DNA of 64,000 nt from Eubacteriales bacterium (GTDB taxonomy: Bacteria > Bacillota > Clostridia > Lachnospirales > Lachnospiraceae), in NCBI GenBank assembly GCA_030533405.1, contig JAUNJF010000005.1:1-64000 (forward strand), written 5' to 3'. The first letter of the stretch is position 1. The number at the start of each line of letters is the position of its first letter. Shown piece after piece: positions 44,649-55,367 of this stretch. A model generated the notes under the pieces. The model was not told where the DNA came from and did no database searches. It worked only from the letters and a program-made list of their open reading frames with translations. The position numbers and the translations under genes were made by a program.

Positions 44649-44842
44649 AATATGTTGTAAAAATTGTTACATGAATGTTAAATTATTGCTGACCTTGTGG
44701 TAAAAATGCAATATAAAAAAAGTGGTAAAAATGAATGTATTAGTAAAAATGAATATAAAGATTTTAAATTATTGCGAAAATGTAACCAAATGTAACAAAT
44801 TGACAACTTTTAAAATGGAATATAGCAAGATTTAAGTTTCGA
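44649..44842 (+). promoter_or_regulatory. AT-rich promoter region of the xylanase gene
   Basis: This region includes TTGACA at 44800-44805 with a weak -10 (TATAGC, 44821-44826, spacer 15) and several GTAACA/TGTTAC-like blocks (44660-44800) that could be ECF -35 elements. The GTAAAAATG block also recurs. I cannot choose the true start site. Confidence 0.35.
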
Positions 44843-44843
44843 A

Positions 44844-44882
44844 GCCCCCTTTTACATGATAGTATTCACGTTGAAAGGGGGC
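44844..44882 (+). promoter_or_regulatory. Hairpin sequestering the xylanase ribosome binding site
   Basis: GCCCCCTTT (44844-44852) is exactly complementary to AAAGGGGGC (44874-44882). The latter contains the Shine-Dalgarno sequence GGGGG eight bases before the GTG start at 44890. In the mRNA the ribosome binding site would be hidden in a 9-bp stem, so translation may be controlled, for example by folding, a protein or temperature. The pairing is clear; the regulation is inferred. Confidence 0.6.
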
Positions 44883-44889
44883 ATTAAAA

Positions 44890-47169
44890 GTGCAAAGAAA
44901 ACTATTAGCAATGCTGTTGTCATTTGTGCTCTGCGTACAGGTTCTTGTACCATCCATGAAAGCAGAAGCTGCACAGACCATTTATGACAACAAAGTTGGA
45001 ACACAAGACGGCTATAATTACGAATTGTGGAAAGACTATGGAACAACAAGCATGACACTGGATGGTTGGGGAAACTTCAGTTGTCAATGGAGTAACATTG
45101 GTAATGCGTTATTCCGTAAGGGTGTTAAATTTGATAGCACCAAGACGTACCAGCAGATTGGTAACATTTCTTGCAATTATGGTTGTGACTTCAGACCAAA
45201 CGGCAATTCTTACCTCTGCGTTTATGGTTGGATGACGGATCCACTTGTGGAGTATTACATCGTAGAGAGTTGGGGCGATTGGAGACCGCCTGGAGCATCA
45301 TCATCAAAGGGAACGATTACCGTTGATGGCGGTACATATGAAGTATACGAAACAACAAGAGTGAATCAGCCATCGATTCAGGGTGACACAACATTCCAGC
45401 AGTATTGGAGTGTACGTACTTCTAAGAAGACAAGCGGCACTATTTCAGTAAGCGAGCATTTCAAAGCATGGGAACGCATGGGTATGAAGTGTGGTAAGCT
45501 TTATGAGGCAGCATTGAATGTTGAAGGTTACAAGAGTAGCGGTTCAGCAAATGTTTACAAGAATGAATTTACAGTAGGTGGAAGCAGCAGTTCAGGTAAT
45601 TCTGGCTCAACTGGTAACACTGGTAATTCATCTGGAAGTGTTGTTGACAGTGGAAAAGGCTTGAAGGTAGAATGTGAAAAGATGACTGTAAGTGGTCAGT
45701 ATGCAGGAACAATCGATTCGCCATTTGATGGTGTGGCGTTATATGCAAATGATGAGTCTTGCAGCTTTACACAGAATTTTGACAGTGATACACACAGCTT
45801 TACATTAAAGGGCTGTTCAAATAATTCAAATATGGCGAAGGTTGATTTGATTATCGGTGGAGAGAACAAAGGAACCTTCTATTATGGGGATGAGTATCCA
45901 GCAGAGTATACCATTGAAAATGTAAAACACAAGACAGGAAAGCAGAAAGTGGAACTGGTTGTGAACAGTGATGATGGTACTTGGGATGCCTATACAGATT
46001 TCTTATTTATTAGTGGAATTTCAGATGGTACAACAGGAGAAGGTAATAACGGAGGAAATTCTAACAACGGTAATACTGGTAATACAGGTAACACTGGAAA
46101 TGCTGGTAATACAACACAGGATAGCAATGTGACAAAGACAGAATGTGAGAAGATGACAATCGGTGGCAAGTATGCAGGAAGTATCAATTCTCCATTTGAT
46201 GGTGTTGCATTATATGCAAATGATGATGTATGTAGCTATAATCAGTATTTTGCATATGACACACATGATTTCACTTTAAGAGGATGTTCAAATAACTCAA
46301 ATATGGCAAGAGTAGATTTGATCATTGGTGGTGAAAACAAGGGTACATTCTACTTTGGAGATGAATATCCAGCAGAGTATACGATTGAGAATGTAAAACA
46401 TAAGACTGGAGACCAGAAGGTACAATTGATTGTAAATAGCGATGATGGCAATTGGGATGCTTATGTTGACTATTTATTAATTGGTTCTGGGTTGGCTGCA
46501 GGAACTGGAACATCAAATGGTAACGCTTCGAGTGGTAATAAGCCAAGTGCAAACACCAAATTAGTAGCATTGACATTTGATGACGGTCCATCACCAACTA
46601 CAACAAATCAGGTACTTGATATCCTTGAGAAATACAACGTACCAGGTACATTCTTCTTGATTGGTAAACAGGTAACACCTGATACAAGAGAGATTATGGA
46701 GAGACAGTTAAGTCTTGGATGTGAGTTGGGAAGCCACTCTTATACACATGAAGATATGAGTATGATGAGCGCAAATGATGTACGTAATCAGATGACATGG
46801 ACATCTTCCGCAATCAAGAATACTGTAAATTATGATGTGAAGTTCTTTAGACCTCCATATCTTGCAGTAAGCAATACCATGTATCAAAATATCGACTTGG
46901 ATTTCATCCAGGGTATTGATAGTGGTGATTGGCAGTCGAATGTATCTGCAAATGAGCGTGCAAACAATGTATTAAAAAATGTGAAGGATGGTTCTATTAT
47001 TTTAATGCATGACTTTGAAGGCAACAATAATACAGTACAGGCATTGCCTACAATCATTGAAGGTCTTCAAAAACAGGGATATACATTGGTTACTGTAAGT
47101 GAATTATTCAAACAAAAAGGTGTAAATCCTGGTGTAGAATATAAGATTTGGTCAAATGTTCTTGAATAA
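44890..47169 (+). CDS. Multidomain xylanase: GH11, two CBM36-like modules, CE4 deacetylase
   Basis: The 759-residue protein has a signal peptide (residues 1-28), a GH11 catalytic domain (about 35-230; nucleophile Glu 121 in [12 protein letters not shown] and acid/base Glu 212 in ALNVEGY), two near-identical CBM36-like modules (about 260-376 and 417-535) separated by Ser/Gly/Asn linkers, and a NodB/CE4 domain (about 558-735: LTFDDGP, GSHSYTH, RPPY). It should cut xylan and remove acetyl groups outside the cell. The same combination is known from rumen Butyrivibrio/Pseudobutyrivibrio. The GTG start follows GGGGG. Confidence 0.92.
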   Translation: MQRKLLAMLLSFVLCVQVLVPSMKAEAAQTIYDNKVGTQDGYNYELWKDYGTTSMTLDGWGNFSCQWSNIGNALFRKGVKFDSTKTYQQIGNISCNYGCDFRPNGNSYLCVYGWMTDPLVEYYIVESWGDWRPPGASSSKGTITVDGGTYEVYETTRVNQPSIQGDTTFQQYWSVRTSKKTSGTISVSEHFKAWERMGMKCGKLYEAALNVEGYKSSGSANVYKNEFTVGGSSSSGNSGSTGNTGNSSGSVVDSGKGLKVECEKMTVSGQYAGTIDSPFDGVALYANDESCSFTQNFDSDTHSFTLKGCSNNSNMAKVDLIIGGENKGTFYYGDEYPAEYTIENVKHKTGKQKVELVVNSDDGTWDAYTDFLFISGISDGTTGEGNNGGNSNNGNTGNTGNTGNAGNTTQDSNVTKTECEKMTIGGKYAGSINSPFDGVALYANDDVCSYNQYFAYDTHDFTLRGCSNNSNMARVDLIIGGENKGTFYFGDEYPAEYTIENVKHKTGDQKVQLIVNSDDGNWDAYVDYLLIGSGLAAGTGTSNGNASSGNKPSANTKLVALTFDDGPSPTTTNQVLDILEKYNVPGTFFLIGKQVTPDTREIMERQLSLGCELGSHSYTHEDMSMMSANDVRNQMTWTSSAIKNTVNYDVKFFRPPYLAVSNTMYQNIDLDFIQGIDSGDWQSNVSANERANNVLKNVKDGSIILMHDFEGNNNTVQALPTIIEGLQKQGYTLVTVSELFKQKGVNPGVEYKIWSNVLE

Positions 47170-47255
47170 GAAAGTGTATGTGTCAAATTTTCATAATGCT
47201 TGGTAAGTATTCATATACAAATTAGCATTCTTATGATACAATACACTTGTATACG

Positions 47256-47286
47256 AGGCTGTCGCACAATCAGTATGCGGCAGCCT
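47256..47286 (+). terminator. Hairpin between the xylanase and the small hypothetical gene
   Basis: AGGCTGTCGCA (47256-47266) pairs with TGCGGCAGCCT (47276-47286), with one wobble. No T-run follows, so it may be a weak terminator or mRNA-stability stem. Confidence 0.5.
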
Positions 47287-47349
47287 TAATGACTTTAAAA
47301 AGTATATGTGCATTACCTGGCATTTATATATCATAGGAGGAGATTACGT

Positions 47350-47667
47350 ATGTTAGAGAGAAAACCGGCAGAATGGGATTATAGAACGTTACCAAACAAG
47401 CTGTTAGAATTATGTAAGAATGTAGGAGATATGGAGCAGATTGGTACAGGTTATTATACCGATAGTGAATCAGAAATGTTGATTATATTGGCGTATTTGA
47501 ATTATGGGGAGCGTACCAACATTACAGAGTCCATGATTGAACAGATTAATCAGGCAGTGAAAAAGGTAAAATATAGTCAATTAGGCGCAGATGATTTGGG
47601 ATGGGGAATGACAGAAGAATCAGATAATAATCAAGGCACCGGCTTAGGATTGGGATTAAATATATAA
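47350..47667 (+). CDS. Small hypothetical cytoplasmic protein
   Basis: The 105-residue product is soluble, with no membrane or signal sequence, and ends in a Gly/Leu-rich tail (GTGLGLGLNI). I do not recognise it. GGAGGAG at 47337-47343 sets the ATG at 47350. A terminator follows directly, and the gene stands alone. Confidence 0.7.
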   Translation: MLERKPAEWDYRTLPNKLLELCKNVGDMEQIGTGYYTDSESEMLIILAYLNYGERTNITESMIEQINQAVKKVKYSQLGADDLGWGMTEESDNNQGTGLGLGLNI

Positions 47668-47675
47668 AAACGTAC

Positions 47676-47715
47676 GGCTATTTCTTAAAAAATGATGAAG
47701 AAATAGCCTTTTTTT
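47676..47715 (+). terminator. Rho-independent terminator
   Basis: GGCTATTTCTT (47676-47686) pairs with AAGAAATAGCC (47698-47708), followed by a T-run. Confidence 0.85.
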
Positions 47716-47774
47716 GTAATATATGGTAATATAGAAATAGTTGCAAATTTTTATGATTCTACAGGGAGAAACTT

Positions 47775-48542
47775 ATGGATATAGAATGTTTGAAAGTAAG
47801 AAAATCGATATTCGGTGAGGGGACGCCAAAGATTTGTGTACCAATTGCGGAGCGAACGGAAGAAGATATTTTACGACAGGCGAATTGTATAGCGGATTCT
47901 AGCGCTGACTGTGTAGAATTTAGAGTGGATTGGTATGAGAATCATCAGGATATCGAAAAGGTATTGGATGTGGTTAAAAAAGTTCGGGAAATCATCGGTG
48001 ATCAGGTGTTATTGTTTACATTTCGAAGTGAGAGAGAAGGCGGAGAGGCTGCAATCACGGTAGAGGATTATATGGAGTTATGTAAACAAGTGTGCAAGAG
48101 TGGATGGATTGATTTGTTAGATGTGGAAGCGTTTAGGGAAGTTGGGTTGTTAAAGAAGCTTTGTGATATGGCACATTCTTATCATGTGTATGTGGTAGCA
48201 AGTAATCACGACTTTAAAAAGACACCAAACGAAGAAGAGATGGCAAGAAGACTTATATATATGAATGATATGGGAGCAGATATTCCGAAGTTGGCAGTTA
48301 TGCCACAACAGGAACGTGATGTATTGAATCTTTTGAGTGCAACTGTTCGTTATTACGAAAGCGGTGGAAAAAAGCCAGTGATTACCATGTCCATGGGAAG
48401 TTTAGGTGGTGTAACACGTGTAATAGGAGAGGTGTTTGGATCCACGCTTACATTTGCGACGTTAGGAAAGGCGTCAGCACCAGGGCAGATGGAGCTAGAA
48501 ACAGTTGATGAGGTCATGAAGCGCATACATCAAAGTTTGTAG
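47775..48542 (+). CDS. aroD: 3-dehydroquinate dehydratase, type I
   Basis: The 255-residue enzyme converts 3-dehydroquinate to 3-dehydroshikimate in the shikimate pathway through a Schiff base. The catalytic His lies in SNHDF (about residue 143) and the Schiff-base Lys in IPKLAVMP (about 170); the N-terminal KICVPI strand and EFRVDW motif are also typical. Length matches the family. GGGAG precedes the ATG. No other aro genes are adjacent, so it is a stand-alone copy. Confidence 0.95.
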   Translation: MDIECLKVRKSIFGEGTPKICVPIAERTEEDILRQANCIADSSADCVEFRVDWYENHQDIEKVLDVVKKVREIIGDQVLLFTFRSEREGGEAAITVEDYMELCKQVCKSGWIDLLDVEAFREVGLLKKLCDMAHSYHVYVVASNHDFKKTPNEEEMARRLIYMNDMGADIPKLAVMPQQERDVLNLLSATVRYYESGGKKPVITMSMGSLGGVTRVIGEVFGSTLTFATLGKASAPGQMELETVDEVMKRIHQSL

Positions 48543-48589
48543 GAATAATGCATTTAGATAGAATCTAGGAGAAAGTCAGGGAGATAGTA

Positions 48590-49594
48590 ATGGAAACAAG
48601 TGGAAAGAAGAAAATATCAATTGGAAGAATCATTGGAGATATCTTAGAATTTATTTGGACATTATTTAAATTGGCAGTGATTGTAAGTGTTGTTACAATT
48701 GTTGTTGGATTTTTGTTGTCACGTACGATGATGATTCGAGGCAGAAATGGAGAGCGTCAGGCAACAAAGAATATGAAGGCATCTTCAGTTGTATTGACCA
48801 ATAAGAGTCAGGAAGATGAAAATGTAAAGGCATGGTTGAAAAAGGCAAAGCGCCAAAAAGTTACGATGACAGCAGATGATGGATATGTTTTGGTATCTAG
48901 AAAAATTGTTACAGATAAAAAGAGTGACAAATGGGTGGTTGTATTACACGGTTATAATGGCAGCATGCAGGATATTTATGATATTGCAATGCATTACAGT
49001 AAAGAAGGTTATAACATTTTAATGCCAGATATGAGAGCCTGTGGCGAGAGTGAAGGTTCCTTTTTAGGTATGGGTTGGTTGGATCGTTTGGATTTGATCA
49101 ATTGGATTGATGTTATTTTGGAAGAAAATCCGTCCGCACAGATTGTTGTACATGGTGTGGATATTGGTGGTGAGGCTGCTGTTATGATGACAGGAGAGTC
49201 TCTTAAGAGCTCGGTGAAGGCGGTTGTTGCTGAGGGTGCTTATTCTTCCGTATGGGATGTGATGCGTCAGGAATATGAGATTCGATTTGAAGGAAAGCCA
49301 GTATTTCCATTTTTACATATGATGAATCCAGTTACAAAAGTGTGGGGTGGTTACATGTTGACTGAGGCAGATGCAATCAAGCAGGTACAGAAATCGAATG
49401 TCCCAATTTTGCTGATTCATGGAGCAAAGGATACATATTCTACTACAGATATGATGAGTCGTTTTGATACAGCGATTGCATCGCAACATCAGATTGTTGA
49501 ACTTAGTACTGCTATGCATGAGGATGGTAGATATGCTGAGCCAGAGACATATTATAAGAAAACATTTGAGTTTGTAAATTCCTATGTAAAATAA
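48590..49594 (+). CDS. Alpha/beta hydrolase, membrane-anchored, with altered nucleophile
   Basis: The 334-residue protein has an N-terminal transmembrane helix (about residues 20-42) and an alpha/beta-hydrolase domain with VLHGYNGSMQD and GESEGSF. At the nucleophile elbow it reads HGVDIGGEA, so Asp 191 stands where Ser is expected. The acid region HGAKDTY and the histidine MHEDGRY are present. The Asp could act as the nucleophile, as in dehalogenases, or the enzyme may be inactive. It is the third gene in a close run and precedes the dNTPase by 24 bases. GGGAGATAGT precedes the ATG. Confidence 0.8.
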   Translation: METSGKKKISIGRIIGDILEFIWTLFKLAVIVSVVTIVVGFLLSRTMMIRGRNGERQATKNMKASSVVLTNKSQEDENVKAWLKKAKRQKVTMTADDGYVLVSRKIVTDKKSDKWVVVLHGYNGSMQDIYDIAMHYSKEGYNILMPDMRACGESEGSFLGMGWLDRLDLINWIDVILEENPSAQIVVHGVDIGGEAAVMMTGESLKSSVKAVVAEGAYSSVWDVMRQEYEIRFEGKPVFPFLHMMNPVTKVWGGYMLTEADAIKQVQKSNVPILLIHGAKDTYSTTDMMSRFDTAIASQHQIVELSTAMHEDGRYAEPETYYKKTFEFVNSYVK

Positions 49595-49618
49595 AGAATT
49601 AAAGGAAGTTGTAAGGCA

Positions 49619-50845
49619 ATGGAGCAACCAAAAAAGAAATATTTTGATCTGTCACAGGAATTACAGGAACGGATTATGGCGGATCGGGAACAGGGAAAGG
49701 TCAATCCCTATCGCACAAGGGATGAGGATGCAATTCGAAGAAAGCAGGATTGGGATCGAAACAAGCTATTGCGTCCTGCATATATCAGAGACGTTGAGAA
49801 GATTATGCATTGTCCGTATTATAATCGATATGCAGACAAGACACAGGTTTTTTCCTTTTATAAGAATGATGACATTACAAGAAGAGCATTGCATGTTCAG
49901 CTCGTATCGCGTATTGCGAGAAATATTGGTTCCTTATTGGGATTAAATGTTGACCTGATTGAGGCAATTGCATTGGGACATGATATCGGTCATACCCCAT
50001 TTGGTCATGCAGGAGAGCGCTATTTAAATGAGTGTTTGAGAGAACATACGGGACGGTATTTTAATCATAATGTACATAGCGTTCGTGTGTTAGATGGAAT
50101 ATTACAGCGAAATGTGAGCTTGCAGACATTAGACGGTATTTTGTGTCATAATGGCGAATTTGCGATGCAGGAATACAGACCTACACAAATGGGTGATTTT
50201 TGCAAGTTTGATGCAAAGTTTGAAGAGTGTTATGTCAACCAGGATGCGATTGGAAAGCTGGTTCCGTATACATTAGAAGCTTGTGTAGTTCGTATTTGCG
50301 ATATGATTGCGTATTTAGGCAAAGATCGTCAGGATGCAAAACGTGCCAATCTGATTATAGAAGATCGGATTTTTGATGAGCAGGCTTTTGGTAAGAGTAA
50401 TCCGGAGATTATTAATAATTTAATTGTCAATATTGTGGAAAATAGCTACGGAAAAGACTGTATTTTATTAGATGAAGAGTACTATAAGGCAATTAAGGCA
50501 ACGAAGAAAGAAAACTACGAAAAGATTTACTTCAATGAATCGATTGACAGATTGTATGAAGAGAAGATTCGACCAATGATTCATCAGGTATATGAGCGAT
50601 TGTTGTCAGATCTCAAACAACATAACGACAAATCTGTGATTTTTAGACATCATATTGATTTTCTCAACGAGGATAATGCTTTTTATGGTGTAGATAATTA
50701 TTTGGAAGTCACAGAAGAGAATCAGATTGTCGTGGATTTTATTGCAAGTATGACGGATGATTATTTTGTAGATTTGTATGAATATTTGTTCCCAAAGAGT
50801 TCACAGCAGATTCGGTATGTGTCATATTTTGATGGTATAGATTGA
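49619..50845 (+). CDS. dNTP triphosphohydrolase, dGTPase family (HD domain)
   Basis: The 408-residue protein has a metal-dependent HD phosphohydrolase core with GHDIGHTPFGHAGE (about residue 121), as in Dgt enzymes that release triphosphate from dNTPs. The usual upstream RTRxxHS motif is replaced by ITRRALHVQLVSRIA, so the H of the His-Asp metal site is in ALHVQ. It follows the alpha/beta hydrolase closely. Its start has GGAAG upstream and lies 24 bases after the previous stop. The preferred substrate cannot be told from sequence. Confidence 0.85.
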   Translation: MEQPKKKYFDLSQELQERIMADREQGKVNPYRTRDEDAIRRKQDWDRNKLLRPAYIRDVEKIMHCPYYNRYADKTQVFSFYKNDDITRRALHVQLVSRIARNIGSLLGLNVDLIEAIALGHDIGHTPFGHAGERYLNECLREHTGRYFNHNVHSVRVLDGILQRNVSLQTLDGILCHNGEFAMQEYRPTQMGDFCKFDAKFEECYVNQDAIGKLVPYTLEACVVRICDMIAYLGKDRQDAKRANLIIEDRIFDEQAFGKSNPEIINNLIVNIVENSYGKDCILLDEEYYKAIKATKKENYEKIYFNESIDRLYEEKIRPMIHQVYERLLSDLKQHNDKSVIFRHHIDFLNEDNAFYGVDNYLEVTEENQIVVDFIASMTDDYFVDLYEYLFPKSSQQIRYVSYFDGID

Positions 50846-50941
50846 TGAAAGAATGTGCTTGGTTTGGAAAATGTGACGATATAAACGTGAAAATGGGTAA
50901 AAAATGGGTAAACACGTAAAGGTGTCTATGTGGAGGAAGAT

Positions 50942-52099
50942 ATGAACAAGAAAGAAATTAATGAAATAAAGAAGCAGTTTACGCCAGAACATTGTACGAT
51001 TACAAGAATTTGTGGTTGTTATGTGGATGGTGAAAAGAATAAAAAGACAGAGCTGGCACAGACCTTTTTGACGCTGACAGAGGAGGAAAATTTTAAGTAT
51101 TTTACAATTTTTCGTTCTACACTTTCTGGTACATTGGGAAAAAACATGTTGAATATGGAGTTCCCGATGGAACAGGAGCAGGAAGGTGGAACGCAGGAAT
51201 TTTTGTTACGCTTAAAGAATTCCAAGCTAGAAGATGCAGCTTTGGTGGAAGAATTTTATGATAAAGTAATTGCTACATATGATTTTCCAGAGAATTATTA
51301 CATTATTTTGATTTATGGTGTGTACGATGTGCCGGGACTTACTTCGGATGGTATTGAAAATGAAGATGCTTCGGATTATGTGTATGATTATGTGCTATGT
51401 AGTCTGTGTCCGGTAAAATTAACAGAGGCGGGTCTTTGTTATAACGAAAAGACAAATAATATTGAAAATCGTATTCGTGACTGGGTTGTTGGAAATCCAA
51501 ATCATGGATTTTTATTCCCTGCATTTAATGATCGTGCGACCGATATTCATGGATTATTATACTATACAAAGAATTCAGAGAAGATGCAGGAAGCTTTTAT
51601 TGATGCAACATTAGGCTGCGGTGCTCCGTTGTCTTACAAGACGCAGCAGGAAACATTTCAGGATATTATTGAGAACACCTTAGGTGAGCATTGTGATTTT
51701 GAGACGATTAAGACGATTCATGAGAATTTGAATGAATATGTAGAGGTCAGAAAAGATGCGCCAGAGCCACCAGTACTTGATAAAATGGATGTAAAAAAGC
51801 TGTTAGAGGATAGTGGTGTAAAGGCTGATGTGATTGAGAGCTTTGATACGGCATTTGACAGTATTGTTAGTGAGGAAGAGAAACCGAAGTTTTCTGCTAC
51901 GAATGTGGCAAGTACCAGAAGTTTTGATATTAAAATGCCGGATGTCGTTGTAAAGGTAAAACCAGAACGAACAGATTTGGTAGAAACCAGAGTCATAGAT
52001 GGTAGACAGTATCTGATGATTGAAATCAACGATAGTGTGGAAGTGAATGGAATTAATGTGCATCATGTGAATATGGAAACAGGCGAAATAATCGAATAA
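50942..52099 (+). CDS. DUF4317 domain protein
   Basis: The 385-residue protein matches the DUF4317 family of Clostridia and Lachnospiraceae (N-terminal [20 protein letters not shown], then RICGCYVD). It is cytoplasmic with no membrane segment or obvious catalytic motif. The ATG at 50942 is supported by GGAGGAAG. It sits between the dNTPase and DUF815/DUF4080 genes, an arrangement common in the group as I recall, but no function is established. Confidence 0.8.
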   Translation: MNKKEINEIKKQFTPEHCTITRICGCYVDGEKNKKTELAQTFLTLTEEENFKYFTIFRSTLSGTLGKNMLNMEFPMEQEQEGGTQEFLLRLKNSKLEDAALVEEFYDKVIATYDFPENYYIILIYGVYDVPGLTSDGIENEDASDYVYDYVLCSLCPVKLTEAGLCYNEKTNNIENRIRDWVVGNPNHGFLFPAFNDRATDIHGLLYYTKNSEKMQEAFIDATLGCGAPLSYKTQQETFQDIIENTLGEHCDFETIKTIHENLNEYVEVRKDAPEPPVLDKMDVKKLLEDSGVKADVIESFDTAFDSIVSEEEKPKFSATNVASTRSFDIKMPDVVVKVKPERTDLVETRVIDGRQYLMIEINDSVEVNGINVHHVNMETGEIIE

Positions 52100-52113
52100 A
52101 AAGAGGTGTAACA

Positions 52114-53499
52114 ATGTATAAGCAGATTTCAAAATTAATTGTATATCGTGATTTGGGAGAGGATAGCATTTTAATGCGTCTTTCTGCTATTTTTGAAGAT
52201 TTTGACTGGTATAAGGAAAATGTATTAGGCAGTTCTTCTGCGTTTAGCGCATCCAAATTAGAAGAGTTAAAGGATAAGAAGCATATCAGTAAAGAAAGTC
52301 TGATTACACGCGTATATGCGGAAATCAAGCGTTTGCTGGATTTGGCAACGGATTACGGATTCAATGATAATTTATGGCATAATTATCTGACATTTGTGTT
52401 GATGACCAATGAGAATTCGTTTACGTTGACAAGTGAAAAGGTTGGTGCCAATGAGGGTAGCGTGAATCATTTTGCAAAGAATGATTTTAAAATCTTTCGG
52501 AATTTGTTCAATTATAATTTCTATGAGATTGAAAAAGAATTGTCAATTGATTGTTTTTCGACTATTTCGAATTACACAGCTATTGTCAAAAAAGAGCGAA
52601 TGTACAACTATAATGTGTCTGTAAAGGTGCAGGAATTGTCTAAACGATTGGAAAAATGTGATAATGAGAATGATTTTTTTGTGACGGTTACTAAGTTTTA
52701 TGCAGATTACGGCGTTGGAATGTTTGGACTCAACAAAGCCTTTCGTATTAGGAATTTAGCGGCTTGTGAGGGTGTTGATATCTATCCGATTAACAACACA
52801 GAAAATGTGATGCTCGATGATTTGGTTGGTTATGAGATTCAAAAGAAGAAATTGATTGATAATACGAAGGCATTTGTGGAAGGTAGACCTGCAAACAATG
52901 TGTTACTGTTTGGTGATTCAGGTACTGGTAAGTCAACCTGTATTAAAGCCATTATCAATGAGTACTATGATCAAGGCTTGCGTATGATTGAAATCTATAA
53001 GCACCAGTTTAAGGATTTGTCGACTGTCATTTCGATGGTCAAGAATCGTAATTATCGCTTTATCATTTATATGGATGATTTATCCTTTGAAGAATTTGAG
53101 ATTGAGTATAAGTTTTTAAAAGCAGTAATTGAGGGTGGTGTGGAGACCAAACCGGATAATGTGTTGATTTATGCAACATCGAATCGTCGTCATTTGATTA
53201 AAGAAACATGGAATGATCGAAATGATGTTGAGGTAACCAATGGAATGCATCGTTCTGATACGATGCAGGAGAAATTGTCATTGGTAAACCGTTTTGGTGT
53301 GACAATCAGTTTTTCAAAACCGAGTCAAAAAGAATATTTCCATATTGTCACAGAGTTGGCAAAGCGAAATCCGTCCATTCATTTGACAGAAGAGCAATTA
53401 TGTGCGGAAGCAAACAAATGGGAATTGTCGCATGGTGGCATATCAGGAAGAACAGCACAGCAGTTTATTAATTATTTGGCAGGACAAGAGCTTGTATAA
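52114..53499 (+). CDS. AAA+ ATPase, DUF815 family
   Basis: The 461-residue protein has a helical N-terminal half and a C-terminal AAA+ module with Walker [10 protein letters not shown] (about 267-275) and Walker [11 protein letters not shown] (about 310-320). The sensor sequence [11 protein letters not shown] follows. DUF815 ATPases are of unknown function and are usually cytoplasmic. It starts 14 bases after DUF4317 and ends 11 bases before the DUF4080 gene, so the three form an operon. GAGGTGTAAC precedes the ATG. Confidence 0.88.
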   Translation: MYKQISKLIVYRDLGEDSILMRLSAIFEDFDWYKENVLGSSSAFSASKLEELKDKKHISKESLITRVYAEIKRLLDLATDYGFNDNLWHNYLTFVLMTNENSFTLTSEKVGANEGSVNHFAKNDFKIFRNLFNYNFYEIEKELSIDCFSTISNYTAIVKKERMYNYNVSVKVQELSKRLEKCDNENDFFVTVTKFYADYGVGMFGLNKAFRIRNLAACEGVDIYPINNTENVMLDDLVGYEIQKKKLIDNTKAFVEGRPANNVLLFGDSGTGKSTCIKAIINEYYDQGLRMIEIYKHQFKDLSTVISMVKNRNYRFIIYMDDLSFEEFEIEYKFLKAVIEGGVETKPDNVLIYATSNRRHLIKETWNDRNDVEVTNGMHRSDTMQEKLSLVNRFGVTISFSKPSQKEYFHIVTELAKRNPSIHLTEEQLCAEANKWELSHGGISGRTAQQFINYLAGQELV

Positions 53500-53510
53500 G
53501 AGGTGATTTT

Positions 53511-55367
53511 ATGAAGGTTGTATTGGCGGCTTTAAATGCAAAATATGTACACTCTAATTTGGCAGTATACGATATTGAAGCGTATACAAAAAAACACTGG
53601 GCTGATGAACAGGATCAGTATGAGGAGTCTCTTGATCTTGTTGTTAGAGAATACACAATTAATCATAATTTGGATATGATTTTACAATCTTTATATCAGG
53701 AGAAGGCAGCGGTGGTTGCCTTTTCTTGTTATATATGGAATATACAGGAAATTCTTACCATTGCAAAAGAACTGTATAAGGTTGCACCGAAAACCAGAAT
53801 ATGGCTTGGTGGTCCTGAGGTAAGCTATGATAGCGAAAATCGATTAGCTGAACATCCTTTTGTGGAAGGAATCATGCAGGGCGAGGGCGAAGCTACCTTT
53901 TATGAATTGATTACGAAATGGGCAGGGCAGAATCAGCCTTGTTATGATTCGGTTTGTGGAATTGTTTTTCGAAAAGCAGATGGGACGATTTGTCAAAATC
54001 CAGTAAGACCGCTCATGTCGTTGGATGAAATTCCATTTATCTATGAGGATTTAACGAAATTTGAGAATAAGATACTTTATTATGAGACAAGCCGTGGTTG
54101 CCCATTTTCTTGTAGCTATTGCTTGTCGTCGATTGATAAAAGTGTGCGGTTTCGAAGCCTTTCTCTTGTTGAGAAAGAACTGGAGTTTTTCTTAAAGAAT
54201 AAAGTGTCACAAGTTAAGTTCATTGATAGAACCTTCAACTGTAAGAGAGAACATTCGCTGGCAATTTGGAATTACCTAATGGAACACGATAATGGTGTGA
54301 CAAATTTTCACTTTGAGGTGGCTGCAGATTTGATTGGAGAAGAGGAAATTGCAGTGTTTGAAAAGATGAGACCAGGATTGATTCAATTAGAGATTGGCTT
54401 GCAATCTACCAATCCAGAGACAATCAAAGAGATTCGCAGAGTGATGGATGTTGATAAGTTAAAGGAGACATTATTAAAAATACGTAGCTTTCGAAATATT
54501 CACCAGCATTTGGATTTGATTGCAGGTCTGCCATATGAAAATTATATCACATTTATTAAATCATTTAATCAAGCATATGAGATGAAGCCAGATCAGTTGC
54601 AGTTGGGATTTTTAAAGGTTTTAAAGGGTTCCTATATGGGTGAGCAGGTAAAGAATTATGAACTGCAATATCAGGATACCCAGCCATATGAGGTATTGAG
54701 TACAAAGTGGATTTCATATGACGAGATTTTACAGCTAAAGCAGGTAGAAGAAATGGTGGAGGTGTATTATAACAGTGCGCAGTTTGAACATGTGTTGGAA
54801 TATTTGGTTCCAATGTTTGAACATCCGTATGCATTTTATGAGGCGCTTGGGAAATATTATGCAGAGAATGATTTGTTTGGAATCGGATTTAAACGTGAGG
54901 CAAGATATGAGGCGATACGTATTTTTATGCATAAATGGTTTGAAAAAAGTGATGAAAAGAATGATAATGTTCAGAAAAATATAAAATGTGAGGTTTTGGA
55001 TGCACTTTTAACCTATGATTATTATTTGAGAGAGAATGCAAAAAGTCGTCCGAGTTGGTCAAAAGAAGAACCAATTGACAAAAAACAGTATCAGGATTTC
55101 TTTCGGAATGCTGGTAATGAAGAAATTGTTTTGCAAAAGGATGGATATGATTCGAAGGTTGCAGCACGTATTATGCACATAGAACCGATTGTAAAAGAGG
55201 CTATAAAATGGATTGCACCGAATTCGAAAGAGGTTTTCGAAATCGATGCAAACACAGGAAAGAATAAATTTGAGAAAGCGAATAAAATAATATATTGTTT
55301 GTTTGATTACGAACAACGTAATCCTTTATCAAAAGAAGCAAAGGTTTATTTTGCTTCAACATTATAG
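53511..55367 (+). CDS. B12-binding-type radical SAM protein (DUF4080)
   Basis: The 618-residue protein has an N-terminal B12-binding-like fold (about residues 1-150), a radical SAM core with CPFSCSYC (Cys 197, 201 and 204), which binds a 4Fe-4S cluster, and a C-terminal DUF4080 part. It probably methylates or rearranges an unknown substrate. It follows the DUF815 gene by 11 bases, and its 3' end overlaps the convergent GH113 gene by 22 bases. GAGGTGATTTT precedes the ATG. Confidence 0.9.
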   Translation: MKVVLAALNAKYVHSNLAVYDIEAYTKKHWADEQDQYEESLDLVVREYTINHNLDMILQSLYQEKAAVVAFSCYIWNIQEILTIAKELYKVAPKTRIWLGGPEVSYDSENRLAEHPFVEGIMQGEGEATFYELITKWAGQNQPCYDSVCGIVFRKADGTICQNPVRPLMSLDEIPFIYEDLTKFENKILYYETSRGCPFSCSYCLSSIDKSVRFRSLSLVEKELEFFLKNKVSQVKFIDRTFNCKREHSLAIWNYLMEHDNGVTNFHFEVAADLIGEEEIAVFEKMRPGLIQLEIGLQSTNPETIKEIRRVMDVDKLKETLLKIRSFRNIHQHLDLIAGLPYENYITFIKSFNQAYEMKPDQLQLGFLKVLKGSYMGEQVKNYELQYQDTQPYEVLSTKWISYDEILQLKQVEEMVEVYYNSAQFEHVLEYLVPMFEHPYAFYEALGKYYAENDLFGIGFKREARYEAIRIFMHKWFEKSDEKNDNVQKNIKCEVLDALLTYDYYLRENAKSRPSWSKEEPIDKKQYQDFFRNAGNEEIVLQKDGYDSKVAARIMHIEPIVKEAIKWIAPNSKEVFEIDANTGKNKFEKANKIIYCLFDYEQRNPLSKEAKVYFASTL

